From the NCBI RefSeq assembly GCF_001045465.1, contig NZ_LFND01000004.1, positions 248,001 through 312,000 of the forward strand: a stretch of DNA of 64,000 bases. The letters run 5' to 3'. A program made the translations under genes and the position numbers. Numbering within the stretch: the first letter of the stretch is position 1; each line of letters opens with the position of its first letter. This DNA comes from Chryseobacterium angstadtii. Lineage in GTDB: Bacteria; Bacteroidota; Bacteroidia; Flavobacteriales; Weeksellaceae. Positions 1 to 8,127 of this stretch are shown piece by piece. The notes beneath the pieces are model-generated. The model was not told where the DNA came from, ran no database searches, and saw only the letters and a program-made list of their open reading frames with translations.

Positions 1-1521
1 ACTTACTACTTTCCAGACTGCATTGCTTCCCGGTGCTTCTCCCGGATTTGCATACCATTTATTTTCCCAGATCTTGCATGCATGGAATACTTTTGTTCCG
101 GCAGCCGGATAAACCTTTGCAGGGTTGTACGGCTGTGATCCGCAGTAAGTAACGGGACCGCTGGAAGTACATCCGGGACCTTCAGTACAAACACTTACTT
201 CTTCCCAAACCATATTGATCCCCGGAATTTCACTAGGATTTGCGTACCATTTATTTTTCCAGATTTTGCAGCCGTGGAATACGGTTGTCTGAGCTGTAGG
301 ATAAGCCTTAGCGGGATTATACTGCTGTGCTCCGCAATATAATTGATCGTTACCTCCCGGAATTTGTTTGGTTCTGATTTTTAATTCATTGCTGGCATCA
401 GAAAGTTGATCATTCTGGGCCACAGCTTTTACAGTATAGCGGTATTCGGTATCCTGAGACAAGCCTGTACGCATGAAACTGGTCTGTACCGTTTCACCGA
501 CTTTAATTCCATTTTCAAATATCTGATAGTTTTTAATGCCCTGTGAGTGGCTAGAAGCCATCCACATCAGCGAAACAGAGTTTTCCGTCACTCCCATCGA
601 ATGTAGGCCGGATGGTGCTATTGGTAATTCGGGAAGATTATCATTATTTGTTTTTACCGTAAGCGGTGCGCTTTTTTGTGATGTCAATCCAGAGCTGCCT
701 TTCGCCTGTACTTCGTAAGTGTAATTGGTATTCGCAGTCAGGCCGTTATCTTGAAATTCAGGGGTCGTCACATTCTGAACAGCCTGCCCGTTACGGAATA
801 CCGTGTATGAAACAGCATCTGCTTGTGGTGTCCAGCCTATTTTAGCTGAGAAATTGGTAACTCCTAATTTTGTCAGTCCTGTTGGAGTTGCTGGTGCAGT
901 GATAGGTCCTCCTGTCTGTACATTCACATCAATAACGTTATAAAATGCATTAACCGTATCTGCGATATCCCAAACTGCAAGGATAATATGATATCCGGAA
1001 CGGTTATTCGGAACGGTAATCTGATGGGGCACATTATCCTGTGGCGGCGTACCATTATGCACAATCTCTCCTATCAGTTCAAGATCCTGACGTTTAAGCG
1101 GTTGGTTCGGATCCCAACCTGGTTTCGTCATATAATAATGCCATTTCGCGGTTGCATGATACGCAGAATATTTCCAGATAAAAGTATTCACTCCGGCTGT
1201 GATATTTGTCTTTTTCCATCGATCGGCAGTCTGAAGATCCAGAACTGTATTGCCTCCTATGCTTCCATTGGCAGAAGCAATTCTCCCGTCTGCAGGCCCG
1301 AATGCGGGAAATCCTTTTTTGGCTTCCAGAGATCCGGGTTCGTTGATGACACTGCCATAAAGATTTAATGCCGCGGTATAACCTAATGTTGCTTTATCCA
1401 GGCTTCCCTGATATCCGCGTGAGGCGGGACTTAACACGTATCCGTGGGCAAAAAGATGGGTTGAGGAAAATAACAGCATACACAAGAATAATGCTGAGAA
1501 AAGAATTCTACATTTAATCAT
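1..1521 (-). CDS. AA10 lytic polysaccharide monooxygenase, chitin-type, partial
   Basis: The frame runs from the ATG at 1521 to the window edge: 507 codons are visible and the C-terminus is missing. Residues 1-25 are a signal peptide ending LFA, so the mature protein starts with His26 (HGYVLSPASRG), the first histidine of an AA10 copper brace. The second is in AYHATAKWHYY, followed by TKPGWDPNQPL and NAFYNVIDV, all typical of chitin-active AA10 enzymes (about 26-197). Then come two fibronectin type III repeats (about 205-290 and 295-385) and two CBM5/12-like chitin-binding modules (about 394-437 and 450-507), both with KWYANP and a conserved Trp. By family knowledge it oxidatively cleaves crystalline chitin outside the cell. 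More binding modules or a type IX sorting domain could lie past the edge. The fold call is firm; the substrate is inferred from the modules. Confidence 0.93.
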   Translation of the reverse strand, partial: MIKCRILFSALFLCMLLFSSTHLFAHGYVLSPASRGYQGSLDKATLGYTAALNLYGSVINEPGSLEAKKGFPAFGPADGRIASANGSIGGNTVLDLQTADRWKKTNITAGVNTFIWKYSAYHATAKWHYYMTKPGWDPNQPLKRQDLELIGEIVHNGTPPQDNVPHQITVPNNRSGYHIILAVWDIADTVNAFYNVIDVNVQTGGPITAPATPTGLTKLGVTNFSAKIGWTPQADAVSYTVFRNGQAVQNVTTPEFQDNGLTANTNYTYEVQAKGSSGLTSQKSAPLTVKTNNDNLPELPIAPSGLHSMGVTENSVSLMWMASSHSQGIKNYQIFENGIKVGETVQTSFMRTGLSQDTEYRYTVKAVAQNDQLSDASNELKIRTKQIPGGNDQLYCGAQQYNPAKAYPTAQTTVFHGCKIWKNKWYANPSEIPGINMVWEEVSVCTEGPGCTSSGPVTYCGSQPYNPAKVYPAAGTKVFHACKIWENKWYANPGEAPGSNAVWKVVS

Positions 1522-1916
1522 ATTAATTATTTTAAGGTGTTTCTTGTAAGACCGATTGATGCTCATAAGATCATCCAGGATTTCATCATCTATTACAATA
1601 TTTCAGAAGCCTGTTCTATCCTTCTATGGCATCATATCAACGATTAAATTTAATGAAATAAATTAAATTTAGCATTATTCAACATAAAATTAATATAAAT
1701 AAATATAACACATCAAAATATTAAACAATAACCATATTTAAGCAATAATAAATTCTTTATTTAAAAATATTTCCAACATAATTTTCAAAAATTTAAATTT
1801 TGTAAATCATACACTTTGTATTCATTTTTGCCCTCCAATCCTCATAAAAAGCTAAAAGGTCAAGAAAATTATTCATGACCATGACTTTTGAAATCTAAGC
1901 TTTTTAAAACTTCTTT

Positions 1917-2065
1917 GTTGAAAAAGCGCAAAGGCACAAGAAAATCAAAGATTTTCAGCTAAGCATTCACGATGAAAAACCCAGCATTCAATTTTATCGG
2001 AAATAAAATCTTTGCGTCTTAAAAACGTATTTTTTATATCATTTGCCCCTTTGCGTTTTTCCAAC
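1917..2065. repeat. Imperfect inverted repeat, MITE-like remnant
   Basis: The outer arms are 1917-1940 and 2042-2065, and I count 5 mismatches in 24 positions when one is reverse-complemented. Both carry the word CGCAAAGG or its complement. The interior is about 100 bases without a coding frame. The shape suggests a small non-autonomous palindromic element or a relic of one; no target-site duplication was identified. Confidence 0.45.
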
Positions 2066-2124
2066 TATAAAAAACACCATAAAAGTTCAAACAACTTCCC
2101 TGTAAAACATTGACACAAAACAAC

Positions 2125-2153
2125 GAAAGAGCAAATAAGTTACCTGCTCTTTC
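2125..2153 (-). terminator. Hairpin terminator after the methyltransferase operon
   Basis: Nine-base arms GAAAGAGCA and TGCTCTTTC (2125-2133 and 2145-2153) enclose an 11-base loop. On the minus strand a T-rich stretch follows, but it is interrupted, so terminator strength is uncertain. It lies 25 bases past the stop of the methyltransferase gene. Confidence 0.6.
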
Positions 2154-2178
2154 ATTTTATTGTATTGATAAACCACTA

Positions 2179-2877
2179 CTATTTTCCTAATACGAATACA
2201 GCAGGGATTTTATGAAGTTCTGGTTTTGATTTTTTCCAGTCATTAATGGTTTTGGTCTGGATAAATTCATGCTCCGGATCATTGATATTAGCCGCAATAC
2301 AGAGCTTGGTATTTGGGGATAAAAATTTAGTCAAATCTTCAAAAAGTGCATTATTTCTGTAAGGTGTTTCCATAAAAATCTGGGAATAGCCTGTCTGCTG
2401 CACAAGACTTTCCAACCGCTGAATCTGCTTTTTCTTTTCGCCTTTATCAATCGGAAGATATCCGTGGAATGTAAATTCCTGCCCATTGAATCCACTGGAA
2501 ATCAAGGCAAGGATGATAGAAGAAGGCCCTGATATAGGAATCACTCTGATGTTTTTTTCATGGCACCATTTCACAATAAGGTTTCCGGGATCCGCTATAC
2601 ATGGAAGTCCCGCTTCAGAAAGCAATCCGAAATCCTGCCCCTGCAACATCAGGTTCTGAGCTTCTTTGATATCTGCATTTTCCGTGTATTTGTCCAGTAA
2701 AAACAGTTTCAGATCTGACTGTTTTTTTTCAGGTGCAAAGAATTTCACAACCTTTCTGGCCGTTTTTTCATTTTCCACAAAGAAGTAATCCGTCTGCATA
2801 ATATAGTCTTTCAGAACGGGTGAAAAATGGGTAATAGAAGTATTTTCAGATAAATAAGCTGGGAGTAAAAAAAGCAT
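2179..2877 (-). CDS. RsmI-family SAM-dependent methyltransferase
   Basis: This 232-residue protein belongs to the tetrapyrrole/RsmI methylase fold. Diagnostic stretches are GLLSEAGLPCIADPG (the RsmI-like motif with ADPG), VIPISGPSSIILALISSG and FHGYLP, in the usual order in the first two thirds. Canonical RsmI (2'-O-methylation of C1402 in 16S rRNA) is about 280 residues, so this is the shorter Bacteroidota type, and its RNA target is not proven by sequence. It is the last gene of a minus-strand operon with the NTF2-like protein and the low-Mr phosphatase; the gap to the upstream gene is one base, implying translational coupling. Family assignment is secure, exact substrate less so. Confidence 0.8.
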   Translation of the reverse strand: MLFLLPAYLSENTSITHFSPVLKDYIMQTDYFFVENEKTARKVVKFFAPEKKQSDLKLFLLDKYTENADIKEAQNLMLQGQDFGLLSEAGLPCIADPGNLIVKWCHEKNIRVIPISGPSSIILALISSGFNGQEFTFHGYLPIDKGEKKKQIQRLESLVQQTGYSQIFMETPYRNNALFEDLTKFLSPNTKLCIAANINDPEHEFIQTKTINDWKKSKPELHKIPAVFVLGK

Positions 2878-2878
2878 T

Positions 2879-3382
2879 TTATTGTTTTTTAGTTCTTTCT
2901 TTGAGTGAAGGTTGAGGGAAATATCGGGTAAGATCCATAGAAAAGGTAACTGAAGTGATTTTCCATATTCCGTGGATTTTCATCAGGGTCCAGATTTCCT
3001 TTCCCCAATTTTCCATTTTCCCGTCATACCAGAAGCTGTAATCAAAATTAGCAGAAGCTACGGCTCCATCTTCAATGATTTTAATATTATCAAACTTTTC
3101 TTCCGATTTATCGTCTTTAAAGCCTCTGATAAAGGCTTTATAATCATCTGCAAAATAATATTCTGCTTTTGGATTTTTTTCCAGACGTTTAGCCTGGGTT
3201 TTATCGTTGTAAATTCCGGTCCAGAGCACAGGCTCCTGAAATAAAGAGGTAAATTTAGCTTCATCTCTGGTTTTGATACACTGCATAAAATCGTCCATGA
3301 CTTTACGGATAGCCGTTTCATCCTTAGTCTGGGCAAACGAAAATTGAAAGCTTAGTAAAAGCAGGAAAAAGATGGTTTTCAT
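2879..3382 (-). CDS. Secreted NTF2/SnoaL-like protein
   Basis: A 167-residue protein with a short signal peptide (MKTIFFLLLLSFQFSFA, cut before QTKDE). The mature part begins with an amphipathic helix (ETAIRKVMDDFMQCIKTRD) followed by a pattern of strands ending in WKITSVTFSMDL, which resembles the nuclear-transport-factor-2 cone fold used by many small periplasmic proteins. I see no catalytic signature and do not assign a reaction. It sits in the middle of the phosphatase - NTF2-like - methyltransferase operon with one-base gaps on both sides, so it is co-transcribed with them, but the context does not point to a common pathway. Confidence 0.7.
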   Translation of the reverse strand: MKTIFFLLLLSFQFSFAQTKDETAIRKVMDDFMQCIKTRDEAKFTSLFQEPVLWTGIYNDKTQAKRLEKNPKAEYYFADDYKAFIRGFKDDKSEEKFDNIKIIEDGAVASANFDYSFWYDGKMENWGKEIWTLMKIHGIWKITSVTFSMDLTRYFPQPSLKERTKKQ

Positions 3383-3383
3383 A

Positions 3384-3833
3384 TCAGGATAGAATTTTGT
3401 TCTTAATCACCTCGCAGCCTTTATCCAAAAGCTGGAAAACTTTTTCAAAATCTTTCATATCTCCCCAGTAAGGATCAGGGACTTCAGCATTTTCAGGCCC
3501 TCCGGCCGCTTCCAAAAACAACGACACTTTACGTTTCTGTTCTTCATTACGGGCCTTAGAAATCACATCTCTGTATACATCCACATCCATGCAGTAGATT
3601 TTATCAAACGTATCAAAATCCGCCTTGTTAATGGGCCTGGATTTTTGTTGTGAAATATCAATTCCGTGGTTTTCAGCGGTCTTTATGGATCTTTTATCGG
3701 GATGCTTTCCTTCATGCATGGAGATGGTTCCCGCAGAGTCCACCAAAAAGTCCGCAGGAAGCTTAGCCTTCATAATTCCTTCTGCCAGAGGGCTTCTGCA
3801 AATATTCCCGAGACAAACCATCAGTATTTTCAT
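3384..3833 (-). CDS. Low molecular weight protein-tyrosine phosphatase
   Basis: This 149-residue cytoplasmic enzyme shows the complete low-Mr PTP signature at its N-terminus: the phosphate-binding loop C7-L-G-N-I-C-R13-S, with nucleophile Cys7 and Arg13. Near residue 120 is DPYWGD, carrying the general-acid Asp. Length is normal for the family (140-160). Members dephosphorylate phosphotyrosine proteins; the partner here is unknown, as no tyrosine-kinase or capsule cluster is nearby. It is the first gene of the three-gene operon that follows dnaA in the direction of transcription; a terminator separates it from dnaA. Confidence 0.93.
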   Translation of the reverse strand: MKILMVCLGNICRSPLAEGIMKAKLPADFLVDSAGTISMHEGKHPDKRSIKTAENHGIDISQQKSRPINKADFDTFDKIYCMDVDVYRDVISKARNEEQKRKVSLFLEAAGGPENAEVPDPYWGDMKDFEKVFQLLDKGCEVIKNKILS

Positions 3834-3918
3834 ATGATTCTTTAAATTGAAAGATTAAATAATTGAATGATCCTAAAGATTTTAAGACCCTTTCATTAGG
3901 CACAAAACTAAATAAAAA

Positions 3919-3942
3919 ATGAAGAATACAACTATTCTCCAT
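3919..3942 (-). terminator. Terminator of dnaA
   Basis: Ten-base arms (3919-3928 and 3933-3942) with one G-U pair and a four-base loop, followed on the minus strand by a T-rich tract complementary to 3913-3918. It lies just beyond the dnaA stop codon and before the phosphatase gene. Confidence 0.7.
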
Positions 3943-3969
3943 TTCAATTTATTTAAATTAAATTATTTT

Positions 3970-5424
3970 CTATTTTTTGATTCTTTCAGCAAGATCTTTA
4001 ACGTACTTCTTTACTTCTTTATCGATTTTAGAAACATCTTTAATAGTGTCACAAGCGTACATTACCGTTGAATGGTCTTTTCCGCCCATTTCTTCACCAA
4101 TTTTTGTAAAGGTAGCATTCGTTAATTCTTTTGAGAAATACATCGCCAACTGTCTTGGAAGGGCAATTTCTCTTTTTCTTGTTTTGGAAAGAAGCTGTTC
4201 TTTTTTGATTCCGAAATAATCGCACACCACTTCCTGGATGTAAGGAATGTTGATAACTTTCTTCTGGTTGGCAGCAATCTTATTGATGGTATCTTTCAAC
4301 AATTCAAGGCTCAGATCTGTTCTGTATACCGTAGAATAAGCAATTACTGAATTGATTACCCCGATAAGCTCTCTTACATTCGTTTTAGCTTCTGCGGCAA
4401 GGAAATCAAGCATATCGCCCGGAAGAACAATTCCGTCTCTGCTCAGTTTATCTACAATGATCTGTCTTCTTGTGGAAAGATCCGGAGATTTAATTTCGGC
4501 AGAAAGTCCCCATTTGAAACGGGAAACAATTCTTTCCTGAATATCCATAATATCAGCAGGCGCCTTATCCGATGTAAGGATGATCTGCTTTCCATTCTGA
4601 TGCAGGTGATCAAAGATATGGAAGAAGCTGTCCTGTGTGGCAGACTTACCTGACAGGAACTGGATATCATCAATGATCAAAACATCAACCATTTGATAGA
4701 AGTTGGCAAATTCAGTCTGTTTATGGGCTTTCGCAGCAGAAATAAACTGCTGGATGAATTTCTCAGAAGACAGATAAAGAACTACTTTATCCGGAAACTG
4801 GTTTTTTACCTCCAAACCTACAGCCTGTCCAAGGTGGGTTTTTCCAACTCCATAGCCTCCGTGAAGGAATAATGGATTGAAAGCCGTTGCTCCCGGTCTT
4901 TTGGCAATAGATCTGGCTACTGTAGCTGCAAATTTATTACTTTCCCCTTCTATATAATTATCAAAAGAATAATCAGACTTCAGGTTGGAATCTATATTTA
5001 CTTTTCTGATTCCCGGAACCACAAAAGGATTTACAATATTAGCAGAGAATCCCTGCGGCATTGTTTCCTGCATTTTTGGGGTAGGAACGCTTTTTCCCTT
5101 CATACTCATCGTCACTGGCTTTTCCTCTCCGGTAGGCCTGTTCTCCATGACAGAGTACCACAATTTCACTCCTTTTCCAAGATTTTTCTTCAGGGCAGCA
5201 GAAAGCAGGGATAGGTAATTATCCTCAATATATTCCTTGTAAAAATCGCTCGGCACTATAAGCGTAAGGTTATTGGCAACCAACGAAAGTGGCTGTACCT
5301 TATCGAATAGCATGTCGAAGGATTTCTCAAGCTTCTTTAGATCAGAATTATCTTCAGCTGCGTTCAAATTATCCCGCATGAACTGAAGGCACTTCTGCCA
5401 TATCATCATTAAATTTTCATCCAT
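3970..5424 (-). CDS. dnaA: Chromosomal replication initiator DnaA
   Basis: This 484-residue protein has all four DnaA domains. The N-terminal DnaB/DiaA-interaction domain is about 1-90, then a variable linker. The AAA+ core has Walker A GGYGVGKT (189-196), Walker B VLIIDDIQF with Asp252-Asp253, and an arginine-finger region in QERIVSRFKWG. The C-terminal helix-turn-helix has the DnaA signature GGKDHSTVMYACDTI, which binds DnaA boxes. It initiates replication at oriC and usually autoregulates. The gene is divergent from the thioesterase gene. I saw no cluster of TTATCCACA boxes in the 136-base upstream spacer, so oriC is probably elsewhere, as is common in this phylum. Confidence 0.98.
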   Translation of the reverse strand: MDENLMMIWQKCLQFMRDNLNAAEDNSDLKKLEKSFDMLFDKVQPLSLVANNLTLIVPSDFYKEYIEDNYLSLLSAALKKNLGKGVKLWYSVMENRPTGEEKPVTMSMKGKSVPTPKMQETMPQGFSANIVNPFVVPGIRKVNIDSNLKSDYSFDNYIEGESNKFAATVARSIAKRPGATAFNPLFLHGGYGVGKTHLGQAVGLEVKNQFPDKVVLYLSSEKFIQQFISAAKAHKQTEFANFYQMVDVLIIDDIQFLSGKSATQDSFFHIFDHLHQNGKQIILTSDKAPADIMDIQERIVSRFKWGLSAEIKSPDLSTRRQIIVDKLSRDGIVLPGDMLDFLAAEAKTNVRELIGVINSVIAYSTVYRTDLSLELLKDTINKIAANQKKVINIPYIQEVVCDYFGIKKEQLLSKTRKREIALPRQLAMYFSKELTNATFTKIGEEMGGKDHSTVMYACDTIKDVSKIDKEVKKYVKDLAERIKK

Positions 5425-5530
5425 ATTTATGCCCCGATTAATTCTTTGTTAGTACTTTTTTTAGAAGGAAGACAAAGGTCCAATTTTTTCTTTTTAAAAA
5501 AAAATATTGCAGGTATTGATTATTTAAAAA

Positions 5531-5538
5531 TATATTTG
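5531..5538 (+). promoter_or_regulatory. -7 promoter box of the thioesterase gene
   Basis: TATATTTG is a perfect match to the Bacteroidota -7 consensus TAnnTTTG, with a TTG at 5507-5509 at -33 spacing (21 bases). The expected start of transcription is near 5544, about 17 bases before the ATG at 5561. Confidence 0.7.
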
Positions 5539-5560
5539 TATGCATAAATAGCGACTAAAA

Positions 5561-5971
5561 ATGATACACACAACACGCTCAATACGAGTACGTTACGGAG
5601 AAACAGACCCTATGAAATATGTGTACTACGGCAACTATGCCCAGTACTTCGAAATTGGCAGAGTAGAACTCTTCCGAAGCATAGGAATCTCATACGATGA
5701 AATTGAAAACCAAGGAATTTGGCTGCCGGTTTCAGACTACAAAATTAAGTATATCCGTCCGGCATTGTATGATCAAAATTTAGAAATCCACACTTATGTA
5801 AAAAAAATACCCAGTGTAAGAATTGAATTTGAATATGAAATTTTCAACGAAGAAAAGGTAAAAATCACCGAAGCTTCCACTACTCTGTTTTTTCTGGACG
5901 CCAAAACAAATAAAGTGATGAGATGCCCGGAGTTCCTGATGAAACTTATTGAAGAGAACTGGAAGAGTTAA
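5561..5971 (+). CDS. YbgC/4HBT-like acyl-CoA thioesterase
   Basis: A 136-residue single hot-dog-fold protein. The N-terminal RVRYGETDPMKYVYYGNYAQ matches the 4-hydroxybenzoyl-CoA thioesterase motif, in which the Asp of ETD is the catalytic acid in this family and YYGNY follows on the hot-dog helix. Length is normal (130-140). It probably hydrolyses short or medium acyl-CoA thioesters in the cytoplasm; the natural substrate is not deducible. It is transcribed alone from the TATATTTG promoter, divergently from dnaA, and precedes pheA by 92 bases with a separate promoter between them. Confidence 0.88.
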   Translation: MIHTTRSIRVRYGETDPMKYVYYGNYAQYFEIGRVELFRSIGISYDEIENQGIWLPVSDYKIKYIRPALYDQNLEIHTYVKKIPSVRIEFEYEIFNEEKVKITEASTTLFFLDAKTNKVMRCPEFLMKLIEENWKS

Positions 5972-6009
5972 AAGAACCTGACAAGCGTCTCCGTTTCTAA
6001 ACTAATTTG

Positions 6010-6017
6010 CATCTTTG
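6010..6017 (+). promoter_or_regulatory. Probable -7 promoter box of pheA
   Basis: CATCTTTG differs from TAnnTTTG at one fixed position. It overlaps an in-frame TTG at 6007 that could otherwise be read as an upstream start. A transcript from here begins near 6023, which supports the ATG at 6064 as the pheA start. Confidence 0.5.
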
Positions 6018-6063
6018 CACTTCCAATTTAATTTTTTATTACCCACACGCATATACAATACCT

Positions 6064-6912
6064 ATGAAGATCGCATTTCTGGGCCCCCATGCAAGCTTTA
6101 CACAACTTGCGGCCACACAGCTTTTCCCTAATGAAGAACTCATGCCACAGGCTAATATTTTAGACTGTTTTAATGCCGTAGAAAAAGGAGAAGCCGACAA
6201 AGCAGTCGTTCCTCTGGAAAATTCTATTGAAGGAACGGTTTCCATGACGCTGGACTATTTGTATAAAACACCATCCATCAAAATAGAAGCTGAAGGCGTT
6301 ATGCCTATTGCCCACCATCTGATGATTCATCCGGAAAACAGCGTGGAGGATCTTGAAAAGATTTACTCACACCCACAAGCCCTGGCTCAGAGCTTTCATT
6401 TTCTGGATACCCAATACAAAGAGATTACAAGACAGGACTTTTCTTCTACTGCAGCAGCCGCAAAATACGTTTCTGAAAACAAAGATCAGAAGATTGCCGC
6501 TGTGGCCAATCAGTTTGCTGCGAATCTGTACGGACTGAAAATCGTACACAGGAATATTCAGGATTTTGAACAAAACCATACCCGTTTTATTGTGATTTCA
6601 AAACAGCAGACTCCTTACCACAACGAAAATCTTGAAGTTTTGGGTGAAAAGTCCGGAATGCTGGTCAATCTTCCTGAGGACCATCCCGGCGGGCTTCACC
6701 AGGTACTTTCCGTTTTTGCATGGAGAAAGATGAACCTCAGCAAAATTGAATCCCGAACTCTGAAAACAGGGCTTGGCAACTATTTCTTCTTCATCAACGT
6801 AGTAGGAAAATGGGAAGATGTTTTACACGGAAATGCTCTTTTGGAGCTTCAGTCAATCCAGGCCGAAGTAGATTTTTTAGGAAATTATAAAGAATTTTTA
6901 CTAGAAAGTTAA
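6064..6912 (+). CDS. pheA: Prephenate dehydratase
   Basis: This 283-residue enzyme converts prephenate to phenylpyruvate in phenylalanine synthesis. It starts MKIAFLGPHASFTQLAA, the usual N-terminus of monofunctional prephenate dehydratases. The catalytic domain (about 1-180) includes VPLENSIEGTVSMTLDYL and the TRFIVIS strand. The C-terminal ACT domain (about 200-280) has the Phe-binding motif NLSKIESRTLKTG. There is no chorismate mutase domain. I chose ATG 6064 and not the in-frame TTG at 6007, which lies in the likely promoter and adds a non-conserved peptide. A strong terminator follows. The ACT domain implies feedback inhibition by phenylalanine. Confidence 0.96.
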   Translation: MKIAFLGPHASFTQLAATQLFPNEELMPQANILDCFNAVEKGEADKAVVPLENSIEGTVSMTLDYLYKTPSIKIEAEGVMPIAHHLMIHPENSVEDLEKIYSHPQALAQSFHFLDTQYKEITRQDFSSTAAAAKYVSENKDQKIAAVANQFAANLYGLKIVHRNIQDFEQNHTRFIVISKQQTPYHNENLEVLGEKSGMLVNLPEDHPGGLHQVLSVFAWRKMNLSKIESRTLKTGLGNYFFFINVVGKWEDVLHGNALLELQSIQAEVDFLGNYKEFLLES

Positions 6913-6936
6913 AAAAAATATTCACTTTATTTACAT

Positions 6937-6966
6937 AACACTGTCCCCAAAAGGCAGTGTTTTTTT
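6937..6966 (+). terminator. Terminator of pheA
   Basis: Arms AACACTG (6937-6943) and CAGTGTT (6955-6961) with a loop of 11 bases, then a run of T to 6966. It is a standard intrinsic terminator 25 bases past the pheA stop. Confidence 0.85.
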
Positions 6967-7292
6967 ATGGATTATACTTACGGTAAAAGCGTTCAAAATA
7001 TAGGTTTCTGACATAATTACCACAACATATGTCACAAAACAGGACAATATCTCTTCATTCAAAATACTAAATAATTCCTTTTAATGTGATATATAAAAAT
7101 AATTTAGTTACATTTACGCCAGATAACATTTCTAAAATAAAGACCAATAAAGGAATTACGAAACAATATTCGATTAAAAATAAACATATGTTTAAATTAT
7201 TCATACAATTAACAATATATATTTAAATAAATCACAAACAGGGCATGATTTTTGCATTGTTTATAGACAAAAACTAACTAAAAAACTTACTC
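6967..7292. other. AT-rich spacer with the promoter of the surface protein
   Basis: These 326 bases contain no gene that I can support. A GATTTTTG at 7247-7254 is one base off the TAnnTTTG box and would give a leader of about 33 bases for the gene at 7293. The rest is AT-rich sequence without clear repeats. Confidence 0.45.
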
Positions 7293-8015
7293 ATGAAAAC
7301 CAAAATCTACAGCTTACTTTTAGCTTTATCCGTCGTTCCCCTATTTTCCCAAGTTGGAATAAACACTTCTACCCCAACCGCAGCACTGGATGTGAACGGA
7401 ACATTGAAAATTCGTGATACCCCGATGACAACTGCACTGCCCGGGTATGAAATCATGGCACTAAACCAAGGCACATTTCAGGTTGCCAAAGTAGATCCAC
7501 AAGTCATCATAGATGCTGCTACACTAGCTTCCGGTACCAATACTTCCGTATACTCCGCAAAGAAGACCACTGGTATCACCTTGCTGAGTTTAGGTCTTTT
7601 TCCTACGGGATTCAGGGCTGTTAACTTTTTAGCTGCTGAAAGATTAGTAGGGAGCGCTGCTTTATTCTCTGATACCGACAACACGTATACGATCCCTTCA
7701 GATGGTACCTATAATGTGGGATTTACTTTCCGTTACGGTTCAGGACTTCAGGCTGCCATTCTTACCAACACTCCCGGAATTGGAATTTTTAGAAACAGAG
7801 CCGGAGTGGGAACTCTTATCGACAGCCGTTCATTCAGCGGTCTTACCGTTCCTCTTGTTTTAAGTTTAACCATTTCTGAAAGTACACTTAATTCTCTTTA
7901 CAATTTTCAGGCGGGAGATAAGATTTCTTTCGGACTTACAGGATCTTCTGCGCTGGACGTAGGTTTATTGGGAGCCAGTGTGGGATCTTTCTACATTTAT
8001 AAAGTATCAAATTAA
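7293..8015 (+). CDS. Secreted C1q/tail-fibre-like surface protein
   Basis: A 240-residue exported protein. The signal peptide (about 1-19, ending VPLFS) precedes QVGINTSTPTAALDVNGTLK, the short GINT..P..ALDVNG repeat unit found at the N-terminus of many Bacteroidota surface and trimeric tail-fibre-like proteins. The C-terminal 130 residues alternate strands and turns (SDGTYNVGFTFRYGSG, GDKISFGLTGSS, VGSFYIYKVSN) in a way that resembles a C1q/TNF jelly-roll trimer domain; this is an inference from pattern, not motif proof. It is a single transcription unit with its own terminator. Role unknown, perhaps adhesion or a matrix component. Confidence 0.65.
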   Translation: MKTKIYSLLLALSVVPLFSQVGINTSTPTAALDVNGTLKIRDTPMTTALPGYEIMALNQGTFQVAKVDPQVIIDAATLASGTNTSVYSAKKTTGITLLSLGLFPTGFRAVNFLAAERLVGSAALFSDTDNTYTIPSDGTYNVGFTFRYGSGLQAAILTNTPGIGIFRNRAGVGTLIDSRSFSGLTVPLVLSLTISESTLNSLYNFQAGDKISFGLTGSSALDVGLLGASVGSFYIYKVSN

Positions 8016-8045
8016 TCAATAACATTATTTAATCACTCTGCACGG

Positions 8046-8082
8046 TTAATCCATCACATTCCCTGTGGTGGATTAATTTTTT
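8046..8082 (+). terminator. Terminator of the surface protein gene
   Basis: Thirteen-base arms (8046-8058 and 8064-8076) with one wobble pair and a five-base loop, followed by six T. A strong intrinsic terminator. Confidence 0.88.
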
Positions 8083-8104
8083 ACCCCGTTACGAACATTT
8101 ATTC

Positions 8105-8112
8105 TATATTTG
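8105..8112 (+). promoter_or_regulatory. -7 promoter box of the DUF2339 gene
   Basis: TATATTTG is a perfect TAnnTTTG box. Its last three bases form the in-frame TTG at 8110 that extends the reading frame upstream; transcription should begin near 8118, so the real start is the ATG at 8128. Confidence 0.65.
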
Positions 8113-8127
8113 ATAAAAAACCGGAGA

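Larger units (their letters stand above)
1522..2178. other. Intergenic spacer with a diverged inverted repeat
   Basis: This 657-base spacer lies between two minus-strand genes. The first 340 bases are very AT-rich and should hold the promoter of the monooxygenase gene, but I see no clean TAnnTTTG box. Bases 1917-2065 hold an imperfect inverted repeat, listed separately. A hairpin at 2125-2153 probably ends the operon transcribed from the right. No convincing protein-coding frame was seen. Confidence 0.6.

Noticed and set aside
2972..3244. Opposite-strand frame within the NTF2-like gene
   Set aside because: Shadow of a real gene on the minus strand.
5425..5560. oriC next to dnaA
   Set aside because: No cluster of TTATCCACA-like boxes or AT-rich unwinding element in this short spacer; dnaA often does not adjoin oriC in this phylum.
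6007..6063. Longer PheA N-terminus from TTG
   Set aside because: The TTG lies in the promoter box and the added residues do not resemble the family.
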